From: DASUZB01 sp036377075 | Lineage (GTDB): Bacteria; Actinomycetota; CALGFH01 | Direction of reading: 5' to 3' | NCBI GenBank assembly: GCA_036377075.1 | Contig: DASUZB010000170.1 | Coordinates: forward strand, 1-23,482 | Length of the DNA: 23,482 nt | Shown: positions 1 to 6,245 of the stretch, one piece after another | Position numbering within the stretch: position 1 is the stretch's first letter | Layout of the letters: each line of letters begins with the position of its first letter | Notes under the pieces: model-generated | Seen by the model: only the letters and a program-made list of their open reading frames with translations | Database searches by the model: none | What the model was told of the DNA's origin: nothing | Program-made: the position numbers and the translations under genes

Positions 1-287
1 GAGCCTGGTGGAGCGCCGCGGGCGCGTCGGTCGGCGGGCTCGCCGCCGACGGGGCCGAGGCCACCGCGGCGGCACCGCCGCTGACCCGCCGCGTGCCGCA
101 GGCGCACCTCGCTCCGGAGCTGCGCCACAGCGACGACGCCCCGACGGCGAGCCCGGTGACGCCACCGGCCCAGCGGCTGCCCAACGCGGCGCAGGCGCGG
201 GCGGCGCTCGCCCGCTACCAGGCCAGCAGGGAGGCGGCCCGCGCGGTGGTCGAGGACCGCACCACCGAGCGGGGAGAGCAGCCGTGA
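1..287 (+). CDS. cvnA: Conservon sensor histidine kinase, C-terminal end only
   Basis: This is the last 94 codons of a gene that begins before the window, read in the frame starting at base 3 and ending with TGA at 285-287. No kinase domain is visible. What remains is the low-complexity Ala/Pro-rich tail, including LTRRVPQAHLAPELR, which resembles the tail seen after the ATPase domain of nitrate/nitrite-sensor-type kinases of actinobacterial conservons. The tail ends in a charged helix rich in Ala, Arg and Glu. The stop codon overlaps the GTG start of the roadblock gene by four bases (GTGA), so the two are translationally coupled. The assignment rests on the tail motif and on the order kinase-roadblock-DUF742-GTPase, which defines a conservon. 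In known conservons the kinase sits at the membrane and the other three proteins associate with it. Confidence 0.8.
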   Translation, partial: AWWSAAGASVGGLAADGAEATAAAPPLTRRVPQAHLAPELRHSDDAPTASPVTPPAQRLPNAAQARAALARYQASREAARAVVEDRTTERGEQP

Positions 288-700
288 GCAACCCCGCCAG
301 CGACGAACAGCTCGACTGGTTGCTGGTCCAGTTCGTGCGCGGGACGCCCGGCGTGCGCCACGGCCTGGTGGTCACCGGCGACGGCCTGCGGCTGGCCGCC
401 TCGGAGCAGATGGAGACCGGCTTCGCCGACCGCCTCTCCGCGGTCACCTCTGGGCTGGTCAGCCTCGCGCAGACCGTGGCCCAGGCGTTCGGCGCCGGGC
501 CGATGGAGCAGACGATCGTCGAGATGCACGGCGGCTACCTGTTCGTCACGCCGATCAGCGGCGCCAGCGCGCTGGCCGTGTTCACCGACCGGCAGTGCGA
601 CATCGGCCTGGTCGGCTACGAGATGACGCTGCTGGCCGAGCGCGTCGGTCACGCGCTCACCCCCGCGGCCCGCGGCGCGCCGGGGTGGGCCTCCCGATGA
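284..700 (+). CDS. cvnB: Roadblock/LC7 domain protein of the conservon
   Basis: This gene encodes a 138-residue protein and starts at GTG 284, inside the kinase stop codon. I chose this start because the conserved N-terminus (SNPASDEQLDWLLVQFV) follows it directly. The whole protein is one roadblock/LC7 fold: an N-terminal helix, the segment GVRHGLVVTGDGLRLAAS, a long helix with SAVTSGLVSLAQTV, and the strand-rich half GGYLFVTPISGASALAVF. Roadblock proteins of this family are small dimers thought to act as regulators or GTPase-activating partners of the adjacent MglA-like GTPase. The gene ends in TGA at 698-700, overlapping the next ATG at 697. It is transcribed as part of the four-gene conservon operon. 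I see nothing unusual in it, and the family assignment is secure. Confidence 0.95.
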   Translation: MSNPASDEQLDWLLVQFVRGTPGVRHGLVVTGDGLRLAASEQMETGFADRLSAVTSGLVSLAQTVAQAFGAGPMEQTIVEMHGGYLFVTPISGASALAVFTDRQCDIGLVGYEMTLLAERVGHALTPAARGAPGWASR

Positions 701-1062
701 TGCGGGGCGGTCCCGCCGACGATCGGGTCGTCCCGGTCTACGCCTTCACCCGAGGGCGGACCCGTCCGACCGGCCAGGACCTGCCGCTGGAGGCGGTCGT
801 GACCGCGGCGGACACCGGCGCCAAGCACGGTGCGCTGCTGCAATCGGAGTCGCTGGCCATCGTGCAGATGTGCTCCAAGCCGCTGTCGCTGGCCGAAATC
901 GGCGCGGCGCTGCAGGTGCCGGTCGGGGTGGCGCGGGTACTGGTCGGCGACCTGGTCAACGCCGGTTACCTGGTGGCACACCTGCCACGGCACACATCGC
1001 AAGACGGCCGTCCGAGCCAGGCGGTCCTGGGGAGGTTGCTCGATGGGCTTCGCACACGCTGA
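697..1062 (+). CDS. cvnC: DUF742 protein of the conservon
   Basis: This gene encodes a 121-residue protein of the DUF742 family. It begins at ATG 697, which overlaps the roadblock stop codon; a second ATG follows at 700, so the exact start is uncertain by one codon. The N-terminal part contains VVPVYAFTRGRTRP and the segment PLEAVVTA. The C-terminal half looks like a winged helix-turn-helix: CSKPLSLAEIGAALQVPVGVARVLVGDLVNAGYLV. DUF742 proteins are always found in conservons and are thought to link the kinase complex with the GTPase; a DNA-binding role is suggested by the fold but not proven. Its last 20 bases overlap the start of the GTPase gene in another frame, so the operon is tightly packed. 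Confidence 0.93.
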   Translation: MMRGGPADDRVVPVYAFTRGRTRPTGQDLPLEAVVTAADTGAKHGALLQSESLAIVQMCSKPLSLAEIGAALQVPVGVARVLVGDLVNAGYLVAHLPRHTSQDGRPSQAVLGRLLDGLRTR

Positions 1063-1645
1063 CCTATATCGTCGACGGCCGGCCCCGTCCGAGCTCGAGA
1101 TCATCCCCCTCAAGATCCTGGTGGCGGGAGGCTTCGGGGTCGGCAAGACGACCTTCGTCGGGTCGGTGTCGGAGATCACCCCGCTGACCACCGAGGAGGC
1201 GATGACCAACGTCTCCGTCGGCGTCGACGACACCTCCGCGGTGCCGGGCAAGACCACCACCACGGTCGCGATGGACTTCGGCCGTATCACCGTCGACCAG
1301 CAGCTCATCCTCTACCTGTTCGGCACGCCCGGTCAGTCCCGCTTCTGGTTCATGTGGGACGAGCTGGCCCGCGGCGCGGTCGGCGCGGTGGTGCTGGTGG
1401 ACCTGCGCCGGATCGACGACTGCTTCTCCGCGGTCGACTACTTCGAGAGCCGCCGCCTTCCGTTCGTGGTGGGCGTGAACGGCTTCCCCGGCACCCCCGC
1501 GTACCCCAACGAGGTGGTGCGCGACGCGCTGTCCCTCCCGCCCGACTGCCCGCTGGTCCGGATGGACGCCCGCGAGTCCCGCTCCTGCCTCGACACCCTG
1601 ATCGCCCTGGTGGAGCACGCGCTGAGCCGCAGCACCGCCGCGTAG
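1043..1645 (+). CDS. cvnD: Conservon small GTPase (GTP/ATP-binding protein)
   Basis: This gene encodes a 200-residue Ras/MglA-like GTPase. The chosen start is ATG 1043, which gives the usual N-terminus MGFAHADLYRR and overlaps the DUF742 gene by 20 bases. The Walker A (G1) motif GGFGVGKT lies at residues 29-36. The G3 region is LFGTPGQ at about 92-98, in which the usual Asp of DxxG is Thr, as is common in this subfamily. The G4 position holds VNGF (145-148) instead of NKxD, again usual for conservon GTPases. A Trp/Phe-rich segment (RFWFMWDEL) follows G3. The protein probably cycles at the membrane with the roadblock protein and the kinase. The gene ends 10 bases from the convergent dehydrogenase gene, leaving almost no room for a terminator. 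Confidence 0.95.
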   Translation: MGFAHADLYRRRPAPSELEIIPLKILVAGGFGVGKTTFVGSVSEITPLTTEEAMTNVSVGVDDTSAVPGKTTTTVAMDFGRITVDQQLILYLFGTPGQSRFWFMWDELARGAVGAVVLVDLRRIDDCFSAVDYFESRRLPFVVGVNGFPGTPAYPNEVVRDALSLPPDCPLVRMDARESRSCLDTLIALVEHALSRSTAA

Positions 1646-1655
1646 GGGTCGCGCC

Positions 1656-2741
1656 TCACAGCACCACCACCGTGCGCAGCACCTCGCCGCGGCGCATGGT
1701 GGCGAACGCCTCCTCGACCTCGCCGAGCCCGGCCGTCCGGGTGACGAACCGGTCCAGGTCGTAGCGGCCCTGCCGGTGCAGTTCGACCAGGGCTGGGAAG
1801 TCCCGGCTGGGCAGGCAGTCGCCGTACTGCGAGGCCTTCACCACCAGGCCGCGGTTGAAGAGCCGCTGCAGCGGCAGGTCCAGCCGCATCGACCGCGCCG
1901 GCACGCCGACCTGGACCATGACCCCGAAGGAGTCGAGCGCGGCGAACGCCTGGGCGGCGACCTCCTGGTGGCCGACCACCTCGAGGACCACCTCGGCGCC
2001 GCGGCCGTCGGTCAGCTCCCGGATCGCCGCCACCGGGTCGGTCTCGGACGCGTTGACCGTGTCGCTGGCGCCGAACTCGCGCGCCCAGCGGAGCTTGCGC
2101 TCGTCGAGGTCGACGGCGATCACCCGCTCGGCGCCGACCATGGCGCAGGCGGCGATGGCGGCGTCCCCGACCCCGCCGCAGCCGAACACGGCCACGCGGT
2201 CGCCCGCCCGCACGCCGCCGGCGCGCAACGCCGCGCCGTAGCCGGTCGTCACGCCGCAGCCGACCAGGCAGGCCGCCTCGGGCCGGACGCCGGGGTCGAC
2301 CTTGATCGCCTGGGCGGCGGCGACCAGGGTCAGCTCGGCGAACCCTCCGATCCCGAGCGCGGCCGTCAGCGGGGTGCCGTCGCCCAGGTGCATCCGCTGG
2401 GCGGCCTCCTGGCTGGCGGTGCACTGCCACGGGCGGTCGCGCCGGCAGCGCCGGCAGCGCCCGCACGGCGCCCGCCAGGCGAGCACCACCCGGTCGCCCG
2501 GCTCGAGCCCGCCGACCCCGTCGCCGACCACCTCGACGTTCCCGGCGACCTCGTGGCCGAGCAGGAAGGGGAACTCCCCGTACATCACCCCTTCGCGGTA
2601 GAGCAGGTCGGTGTGGCAGACCCCGCACGCCCGTACCCGCACCAGCACCTCGCCGGGTCCCGGGTCGGGCACCACCACGGTGTCGACCGTGACCGTCGCT
2701 CCCGCGGAACCGACGACGACTCCCTTGACCTCGTGGGCCAC
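1656..2741 (-). CDS. mscR: S-(hydroxymethyl)mycothiol dehydrogenase / S-nitrosomycothiol reductase
   Basis: This gene encodes a 361-residue zinc-dependent medium-chain alcohol dehydrogenase. I chose the GTG start at 2741 because a strong ribosome binding site (GGGAGGAGG) lies six bases upstream and because the length then matches the mycobacterial enzyme. Catalytic zinc ligands are Cys42 (ACGVCHTDL) and His63 (LLGHE). Structural zinc ligands are Cys93, 96, 99 and 107. The NAD-binding turn GCGGVG is at 187-192. Residues shared with the mycothiol-specific subfamily include DGTPLTAALGIGGFAE and YGDCLPSRDFP. The enzyme oxidises the adduct of formaldehyde and mycothiol in the cytoplasm and can reduce S-nitrosomycothiol. 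It is convergent with the conservon. The aquaporin remnant lies upstream on the same strand but is separated by a strong hairpin, so a shared transcript is unlikely. Confidence 0.9.
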   Translation of the reverse strand: MAHEVKGVVVGSAGATVTVDTVVVPDPGPGEVLVRVRACGVCHTDLLYREGVMYGEFPFLLGHEVAGNVEVVGDGVGGLEPGDRVVLAWRAPCGRCRRCRRDRPWQCTASQEAAQRMHLGDGTPLTAALGIGGFAELTLVAAAQAIKVDPGVRPEAACLVGCGVTTGYGAALRAGGVRAGDRVAVFGCGGVGDAAIAACAMVGAERVIAVDLDERKLRWAREFGASDTVNASETDPVAAIRELTDGRGAEVVLEVVGHQEVAAQAFAALDSFGVMVQVGVPARSMRLDLPLQRLFNRGLVVKASQYGDCLPSRDFPALVELHRQGRYDLDRFVTRTAGLGEVEEAFATMRRGEVLRTVVVL

Positions 2742-2850
2742 CGGCAACCTCCTCCCGACCGCCACGCCGGCGGTCAACCGACCGGCGTCGCCGACGACCG
2801 CCGGCTCGCCGGACGCCATCGCACCACACCGGCCCAGGGGATTCACAACC

Positions 2851-2887
2851 GCGGGGCCGGCAGGCTCGGCGAGCCCGCCGGCCCCGC
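2851..2887 (-). terminator. Strong terminator-like hairpin after the aquaporin gene
   Basis: The two arms (2851-2867 and 2871-2887) pair over 17 positions with a single A-C mismatch around the three-base loop GGC. The hairpin begins about nine bases past the aquaporin stop codon on the minus strand. No clear T run follows, as is frequent in GC-rich actinobacteria. It would separate the aquaporin transcript from the downstream dehydrogenase gene. Confidence 0.6.
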
Positions 2888-2896
2888 GCGGCACGG

Positions 2897-3666
2897 TCAG
2901 GCCGTGTCCGGGTCTTCCCTGACGGTCCGGCCCTCGGCCTCGACCTCGGCCGACGGCGCCACGCCGCGGTCCCGCAGCACGTCGCCGATGAACAGGTCGT
3001 AGACGAACGCGCCGATCACGCCGCCGACGGTCGGCCCGACGATCGGCACCCAGACGTAGCCGTGGATCCCGGGCATGGCGACCTTGCCCCAGCCGGCGAA
3101 CCAGGCCAGCACCCGCGGCCCGAAGTCGCGGGCCGGGTTGATCGCGTAGCCCGCGTTGGCGCCGAACGACATCCCGATCGCCGCGACCGCGAGGCCGACC
3201 AGCAGCGGGGCCAGGTTCATGCGCGGCGGCTGGTTGCGCTCGTCGACCAGGGCGAGCACGAACATCACCAGGAACGCCGTGCCGATGACCTGGTCGATCA
3301 GCGGTCCGATCAGGCTGGAATGGAAGAACGGCGCCGGGAAGGTCGCGAAGATGCTGAACGTCGCCGTCGAGTCGGCGGCGCCGCCATGGCGATCGTGACC
3401 GCGGGGTTGATGTGCGCGCCGCTGACGCCCCCGGCGACGTAGACGCCGAAGGTGACCGCGAGCGCCCAACCCCAGGCGATCAGCAGCCAGTCGCCACTGG
3501 CGTCGAAGATCGCCTTCCCACGTCCCGACTGGTTGAGCGCGGCGACCGCCATCGCCACGACCCCGTCACCGAAGCAGATGAGCACGAACGTGCCGAGGAA
3601 CTCGCTCAACAGCTCGCCCCCGACGGTCTGGCGCCAGCCTGATCGAGTGGTTGCCCGTTCCGACAC
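2897..3666 (-). pseudogene. Aquaporin / glycerol facilitator (MIP family), internally deleted and frameshifted
   Basis: Two reading frames together make one MIP-family channel. The 5' part starts at GTG 3666 (with a purine-rich AGGAAGGGGG upstream) and reads 96 good residues: helix 1 GELLSEFLGTFVLICFG, helix 2 and the first pore motif SGAHINPAVTIAMAA. The frame then shifts at about 3371-3384, and homology resumes in another frame at DSTATFSIFATFPAPFF. It continues through the second pore motif NAGYAINPARDFGPR to the TGA at 2897. Intact relatives have some 40-50 residues (third helix and loop) between these points, so about 130 bases are missing and the frame is broken. No functional six-helix channel can be made from this sequence as written. 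The deletion could be real or a wrong join. Intact, it would pass water and glycerol-like solutes. Confidence 0.85.
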
Positions 3667-3790
3667 CCCACCACCCCCTTCCTCTCGGGGTCTCGAGAGA
3701 GGCCTGCTCGGTCCTGCCCTGGCGGGACGCCGGCGGCCCACGGGCGGGGGCGCGGCGGACCCGAACACCTCGTGGCACGATAGGGCCCGC

Positions 3791-3796
3791 TAGAGT
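3791..3796 (+). promoter_or_regulatory. Predicted -10 box of a leaderless MarR transcript
   Basis: The hexamer TAGAGT fits the actinobacterial -10 consensus TANNNT and ends six bases before the GTG at 3803. Transcription would therefore start on or beside the start codon. There is no ribosome binding site and no recognisable -35 box. The same spacing is seen before the gene at 19215. Confidence 0.45.
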
Positions 3797-3802
3797 TGCA
3801 CC

Positions 3803-4273
3803 GTGACCCTGGAGCAACGGCACTACGAGCGGCTGCTCGACTTCCGCACCGGCCTGCGACGTTTCCTGCGCTGGAGCGCCGAGCGGGCTGGCAGCGCCGG
3901 GCTGACCCCGACGCAGCACCAGCTCCTGCTCGCGATCCGCGGCCACCGCGACCCGGCGGGCCCGACCATCGGGGACGTGGCCGGCTACCTGCTGATCCGC
4001 CACCACAGCGCGGTCGAGCTGGTCGACCGGGCGGTCGCGGCGGGACTGGTCGAGCGCGGCCAGGACGCCGACGACTCGCGGGCCGTGCGGCTGCGCCTCA
4101 CCGCCGACGGTGACCAGCGCCTGGCGCTGCTGACCGCCGCGCACCTCGAGGAGCTCGAGCGGCTCGCGCCGCAGCTGGAGGCGCTGTGGGACGGGCTCGA
4201 CACGGTCGTCGACGAGCGCCGTCCCGGCGCGGCCAGCACCCGCGGGGACGACGAGCGGCCCCGCCGTCGCTGA
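3803..4273 (+). CDS. MarR family transcriptional regulator
   Basis: This gene encodes a 156-residue winged-helix regulator. The segment LTPTQHQLLLAIRGH (about residues 33-47) and the recognition part DVAGYLLIRHHSAVELVDRA are followed by the wing DADDSRAVRLRLTADGD, which is the MarR signature. Helices at both ends would form the dimer interface. The last 20 residues are charged and rich in Arg and Asp and probably disordered. The start is GTG 3803, likely leaderless. The gene is divergent from the aquaporin remnant, with 136 bases between the two starts, so it may have controlled that gene; this is inference from position only. The ligand cannot be predicted. Length and motif order are normal for the family. 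Confidence 0.9.
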   Translation: MTLEQRHYERLLDFRTGLRRFLRWSAERAGSAGLTPTQHQLLLAIRGHRDPAGPTIGDVAGYLLIRHHSAVELVDRAVAAGLVERGQDADDSRAVRLRLTADGDQRLALLTAAHLEELERLAPQLEALWDGLDTVVDERRPGAASTRGDDERPRRR

Positions 4274-4371
4274 GCGGTCGGCCGCGGCGGGCCGCGCGAG
4301 CGGGCCTGGATCCAGGGTGGCCGGACCAGGTGGACCTGTGGGGGGCCACAGGCGACCGGCCGAGCCCGTGG
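4274..4371. other. Intergenic stretch with palindromes
   Basis: No gene is visible between the convergent MarR gene and the small membrane protein gene. The stretch holds the perfect 12-base palindrome CCTGGATCCAGG at 4305-4316 and several GC-rich inverted segments. These may serve as a bidirectional terminator. Confidence 0.35.
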
Positions 4372-4503
4372 TCACGACCTGGGGGGCTTGACCTGGTCGA
4401 GCTCGGCCAGCTCCCGGCGCACGCGGGCGGCCACACGCTGCAGGTGCGGCGCCGCGGCCACACCGGTCACCGCGCCGAACACGAACCAGAAAAGGACGTC
4501 CAT
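4372..4503 (-). CDS. Small single-pass membrane protein
   Basis: This is a predicted 43-residue protein starting at ATG 4503 and ending at 4372. The N-terminus is hydrophobic (MDVLFWFVFGAVTGVAAAP), long enough for one membrane span. It is followed by a basic amphipathic helix (HLQRVAARVRRELAELDQV). I recognise no family, although small proteins of this plan are common in actinobacteria. A purine run GGAGGA touches the ATG directly with no spacer, which is unusual; the open frame extends upstream to 4554, so a different start is possible. An AT-rich promoter-like segment with a palindrome lies just upstream. The membrane HExxH protein gene lies further upstream on the same strand, so the two may be related functionally. 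Coding status is supported only by composition and context. Confidence 0.5.
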   Translation of the reverse strand: MDVLFWFVFGAVTGVAAAPHLQRVAARVRRELAELDQVKPPRS

Positions 4504-4533
4504 TCCTCCACGACCACCGTCCGGCGAATTACA

Positions 4534-4544
4534 TCGTACTACGA
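4534..4544. promoter_or_regulatory. Operator-like palindrome in an AT-rich promoter segment
   Basis: TCGTACTACGA is a 5-1-5 inverted repeat inside the only AT-rich patch of the neighbourhood (about 4527-4553). On the minus strand the patch contains -10-like hexamers (TACGAT, TATATC), about 30 bases upstream of the small membrane protein start. It has the size and symmetry of a site for a small dimeric repressor. The binding protein is unknown. Confidence 0.35.
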
Positions 4545-4605
4545 GATATACCACCTCGCGCGGGCTCGAAACCGGTCCGCTGCGGCTCGCCAGGAGGCGG
4601 CGGGC

Positions 4606-5274
4606 TCAGCGGGCAGGGGCCGACCAGGGAGCGTCCGGGCCAGCCTCGTCGAGCGAGCGGCCGGGGCCGCACTCCGGGGTCCGGTAGCCGTCCGGCATCA
4701 GCGGGTACACCGTCCGCCAGTAGCGTCCGGCGAGCACGCGGGCGTCGGCCGCCGAGGCGCCGAGCAGCCGGGCGGTGTGGGCGTCGCGCTGCACCGCGGC
4801 GCACTCGGCGCGGGCCTCGTCGACGATGCCGGCCATGTGCATCGCCTCGTGGGTCAGCACGTGCACCGCCACCACCTGCGCCCGGCTCGGGTCGTGCTTG
4901 TCCGAGCGCTGGTAGTCGGCGAGGTCGCGGCACTGGTCGCGCTTGATCAGGGTGGAGCGCTCGGGGATGCCGTCGGCGCCGAAGCGCACGTAGCCGAGCT
5001 CGATCCCGGTGTCGACGAAGGCCTCACCGAAGGTCTGGCAGTGGACGCCGACCTTCGCGCCGACCACGGCGCTGGCGACCTGGACGAGGCGCCGCTCGCG
5101 CAGGCCGTCGAGCACCCCGGGCGTGGCCGTCGCGCCGGCGAGGGCGACCAGCAGGACCACGCTGGTCCACGGGAAGCCCCGCTGCCGGCCGATCGCGTCG
5201 ACCCGGGTGGTCAGCCAGCGGACCACCACCGCGGCCACCGACGCCAGCAGCCCCAACGACAGCCAGGTGAGCAC
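4606..5274 (-). CDS. Membrane-anchored HExxH putative metalloprotease-like protein
   Basis: This gene encodes a 222-residue protein. GTG 5274 is chosen because GGGAGGGG lies just upstream and because it places a membrane span at the N-terminus (LTWLSLGLLASVAAVVVRWL). A second hydrophobic segment follows at about 37-52. The remaining 165 residues should lie on one side of the membrane. They contain HVLTHEAMHMAG at 138-149, an HExxH zinc-binding motif (His142, Glu143, His146), followed by DEARAECAAVQ, where Glu153 or Glu157 could be the third ligand. Several Cys residues (79, 115, 158, 202) suggest disulfides if the domain is extracytoplasmic. I cannot place it in a named family. It may be a gluzincin-like peptidase or a degenerate relative. 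The DUF5995 gene lies upstream on the same strand, about 115 bases away. Confidence 0.75.
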   Translation of the reverse strand: MLTWLSLGLLASVAAVVVRWLTTRVDAIGRQRGFPWTSVVLLVALAGATATPGVLDGLRERRLVQVASAVVGAKVGVHCQTFGEAFVDTGIELGYVRFGADGIPERSTLIKRDQCRDLADYQRSDKHDPSRAQVVAVHVLTHEAMHMAGIVDEARAECAAVQRDAHTARLLGASAADARVLAGRYWRTVYPLMPDGYRTPECGPGRSLDEAGPDAPWSAPAR

Positions 5275-5389
5275 CGCCCCTCCCAACCCGGCCCTGCAGG
5301 GGCCGCGCGCACCTGATCGGCAGGACGCGAGCCGGGATGAGCAACGCCGCGCGCCGCCTTCGAGGGCGACGGGCACGCGGGTGGGAGCC

Positions 5390-6100
5390 TCAGGGGACGA
5401 GCGGTACCAGGAGGCCACGCCCGGCGAGGCCCACGGTGCGGTCGAGCGTGGCGGTGTAGGTCGACGTCAACGCCGCGTTCCCCCGCAGCCACCAGAGGAC
5501 CTCGCTGTGGTCCCAGGCCGCCTCCCGCGCGCGGGTGGTGCTCCAGTTGGCCAGGACGTTCTCCAGGTGCTCGAGCTGGCGGTCGTCGAGCGGGCACTCC
5601 TTCTCCAGCTGCTCCCGGATGGCCGGCTCGACCTGCGCCAGGATCTCGTTGACCCGGTCGAAGTCGCGACGGTGGGAGCCGGCGTCCGGCGTGGTGCCGA
5701 GCGCCCGGCAGGTCTCCACGAGCGCGCGCGGCAGGTCGAAGTTGACGTGGGCGTTCATCCCCGCGACCGCGAACTGCAGCGGCACGACGCTGCGGTCCTC
5801 GCGGCGCTCGAAGACGGCCCGCCACGCGTGCGGCGTCGCCGGCGGGTCGAGCTGCTGGGAACGGGTGGCGGCGAGGTAGGCGTTGGCGAAGACGACGTCC
5901 AGCCGCTCCATGTAGGCCTCGTCCTGGAAGAAGCCCGTCCCGAGACGCTGCCGGAACGCCTTGGTCACCTCCAGGTACATGAGGTTGAACCAGCGCAGGC
6001 CGTCGCCAGCGCCCAGGTAGCCCTGGATCGCCTCCATCCGCTGGACCGCCTCCCCCACCGAGGCGACCGGCGGACCGGTGAGCGGAGAGGCAGTCGGCAC
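5390..6100 (-). CDS. DUF5995 family protein
   Basis: This gene encodes a 236-residue soluble, mostly helical protein. I chose the GTG at 6100 because AAAGGA stands about six bases before it; an ATG at 6127 in the same frame has no such site. The family signature is seen in GMNAHVNFDLPRALVETC, in the early segment DGLRWFNLMYLEVTKAF, and in the repeated His, Asp and Glu residues of a probable four-helix core. Trp-rich segments near the end (AAWDHSEVLWWL) and the Thr-rich terminus also fit. The biochemical role of DUF5995 is unknown; the conserved His and Asp residues allow a metal site, which is inference. A good promoter and a strong hairpin lie in its upstream region. No signal peptide or membrane span is seen. 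Confidence 0.85.
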   Translation of the reverse strand: MPTASPLTGPPVASVGEAVQRMEAIQGYLGAGDGLRWFNLMYLEVTKAFRQRLGTGFFQDEAYMERLDVVFANAYLAATRSQQLDPPATPHAWRAVFERREDRSVVPLQFAVAGMNAHVNFDLPRALVETCRALGTTPDAGSHRRDFDRVNEILAQVEPAIREQLEKECPLDDRQLEHLENVLANWSTTRAREAAWDHSEVLWWLRGNAALTSTYTATLDRTVGLAGRGLLVPLVP

Positions 6101-6132
6101 GCCGGTTCCTTTCGTGTGTCGGGACATGGCTG

Positions 6133-6159
6133 CGCCCGCCGCGGGATCCGCGGCGGGCG
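6133..6159 (-). terminator. Perfect 12-bp GC hairpin between two minus-strand genes
   Basis: Arms 6133-6144 and 6148-6159 are fully complementary around the loop GAT. It can end transcription coming from the TIGR03118 gene (stop at 6246). However, a promoter predicted at 6180-6207 would place it inside the leader of the DUF5995 message, where it could act as an attenuator. Confidence 0.5.
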
Positions 6160-6179
6160 TCTGGCCAACTCGACTTCCT

Positions 6180-6207
6180 ACAATACGAACTCCGCACCGC
6201 TGGTCAA
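6180..6207 (-). promoter_or_regulatory. Sigma70-type promoter upstream of the DUF5995 gene
   Basis: On the minus strand, TTGACC (6207-6202) and TATTGT (6185-6180) are separated by 16 bases. This is a near-consensus housekeeping promoter and the best one I see in the window. It would start a message about 70-75 bases before the DUF5995 start codon. Confidence 0.55.
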
Positions 6208-6245
6208 GGGTCCAGTGCTGGACCGTCTGGCAGCTACGGCGGCGG

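Noticed and set aside
1438..2829. A 463-codon minus-strand frame overlapping the dehydrogenase
   Set aside because: Almost entirely Arg, Gly and Ala; it is a shifted frame of the mycothiol-dependent dehydrogenase gene.
3667..3802. MarR operator in the gap between the aquaporin remnant and the MarR gene
   Set aside because: The gap is GC-rich, and I could not find a convincing inverted repeat of the AT-rich type that MarR proteins usually bind.
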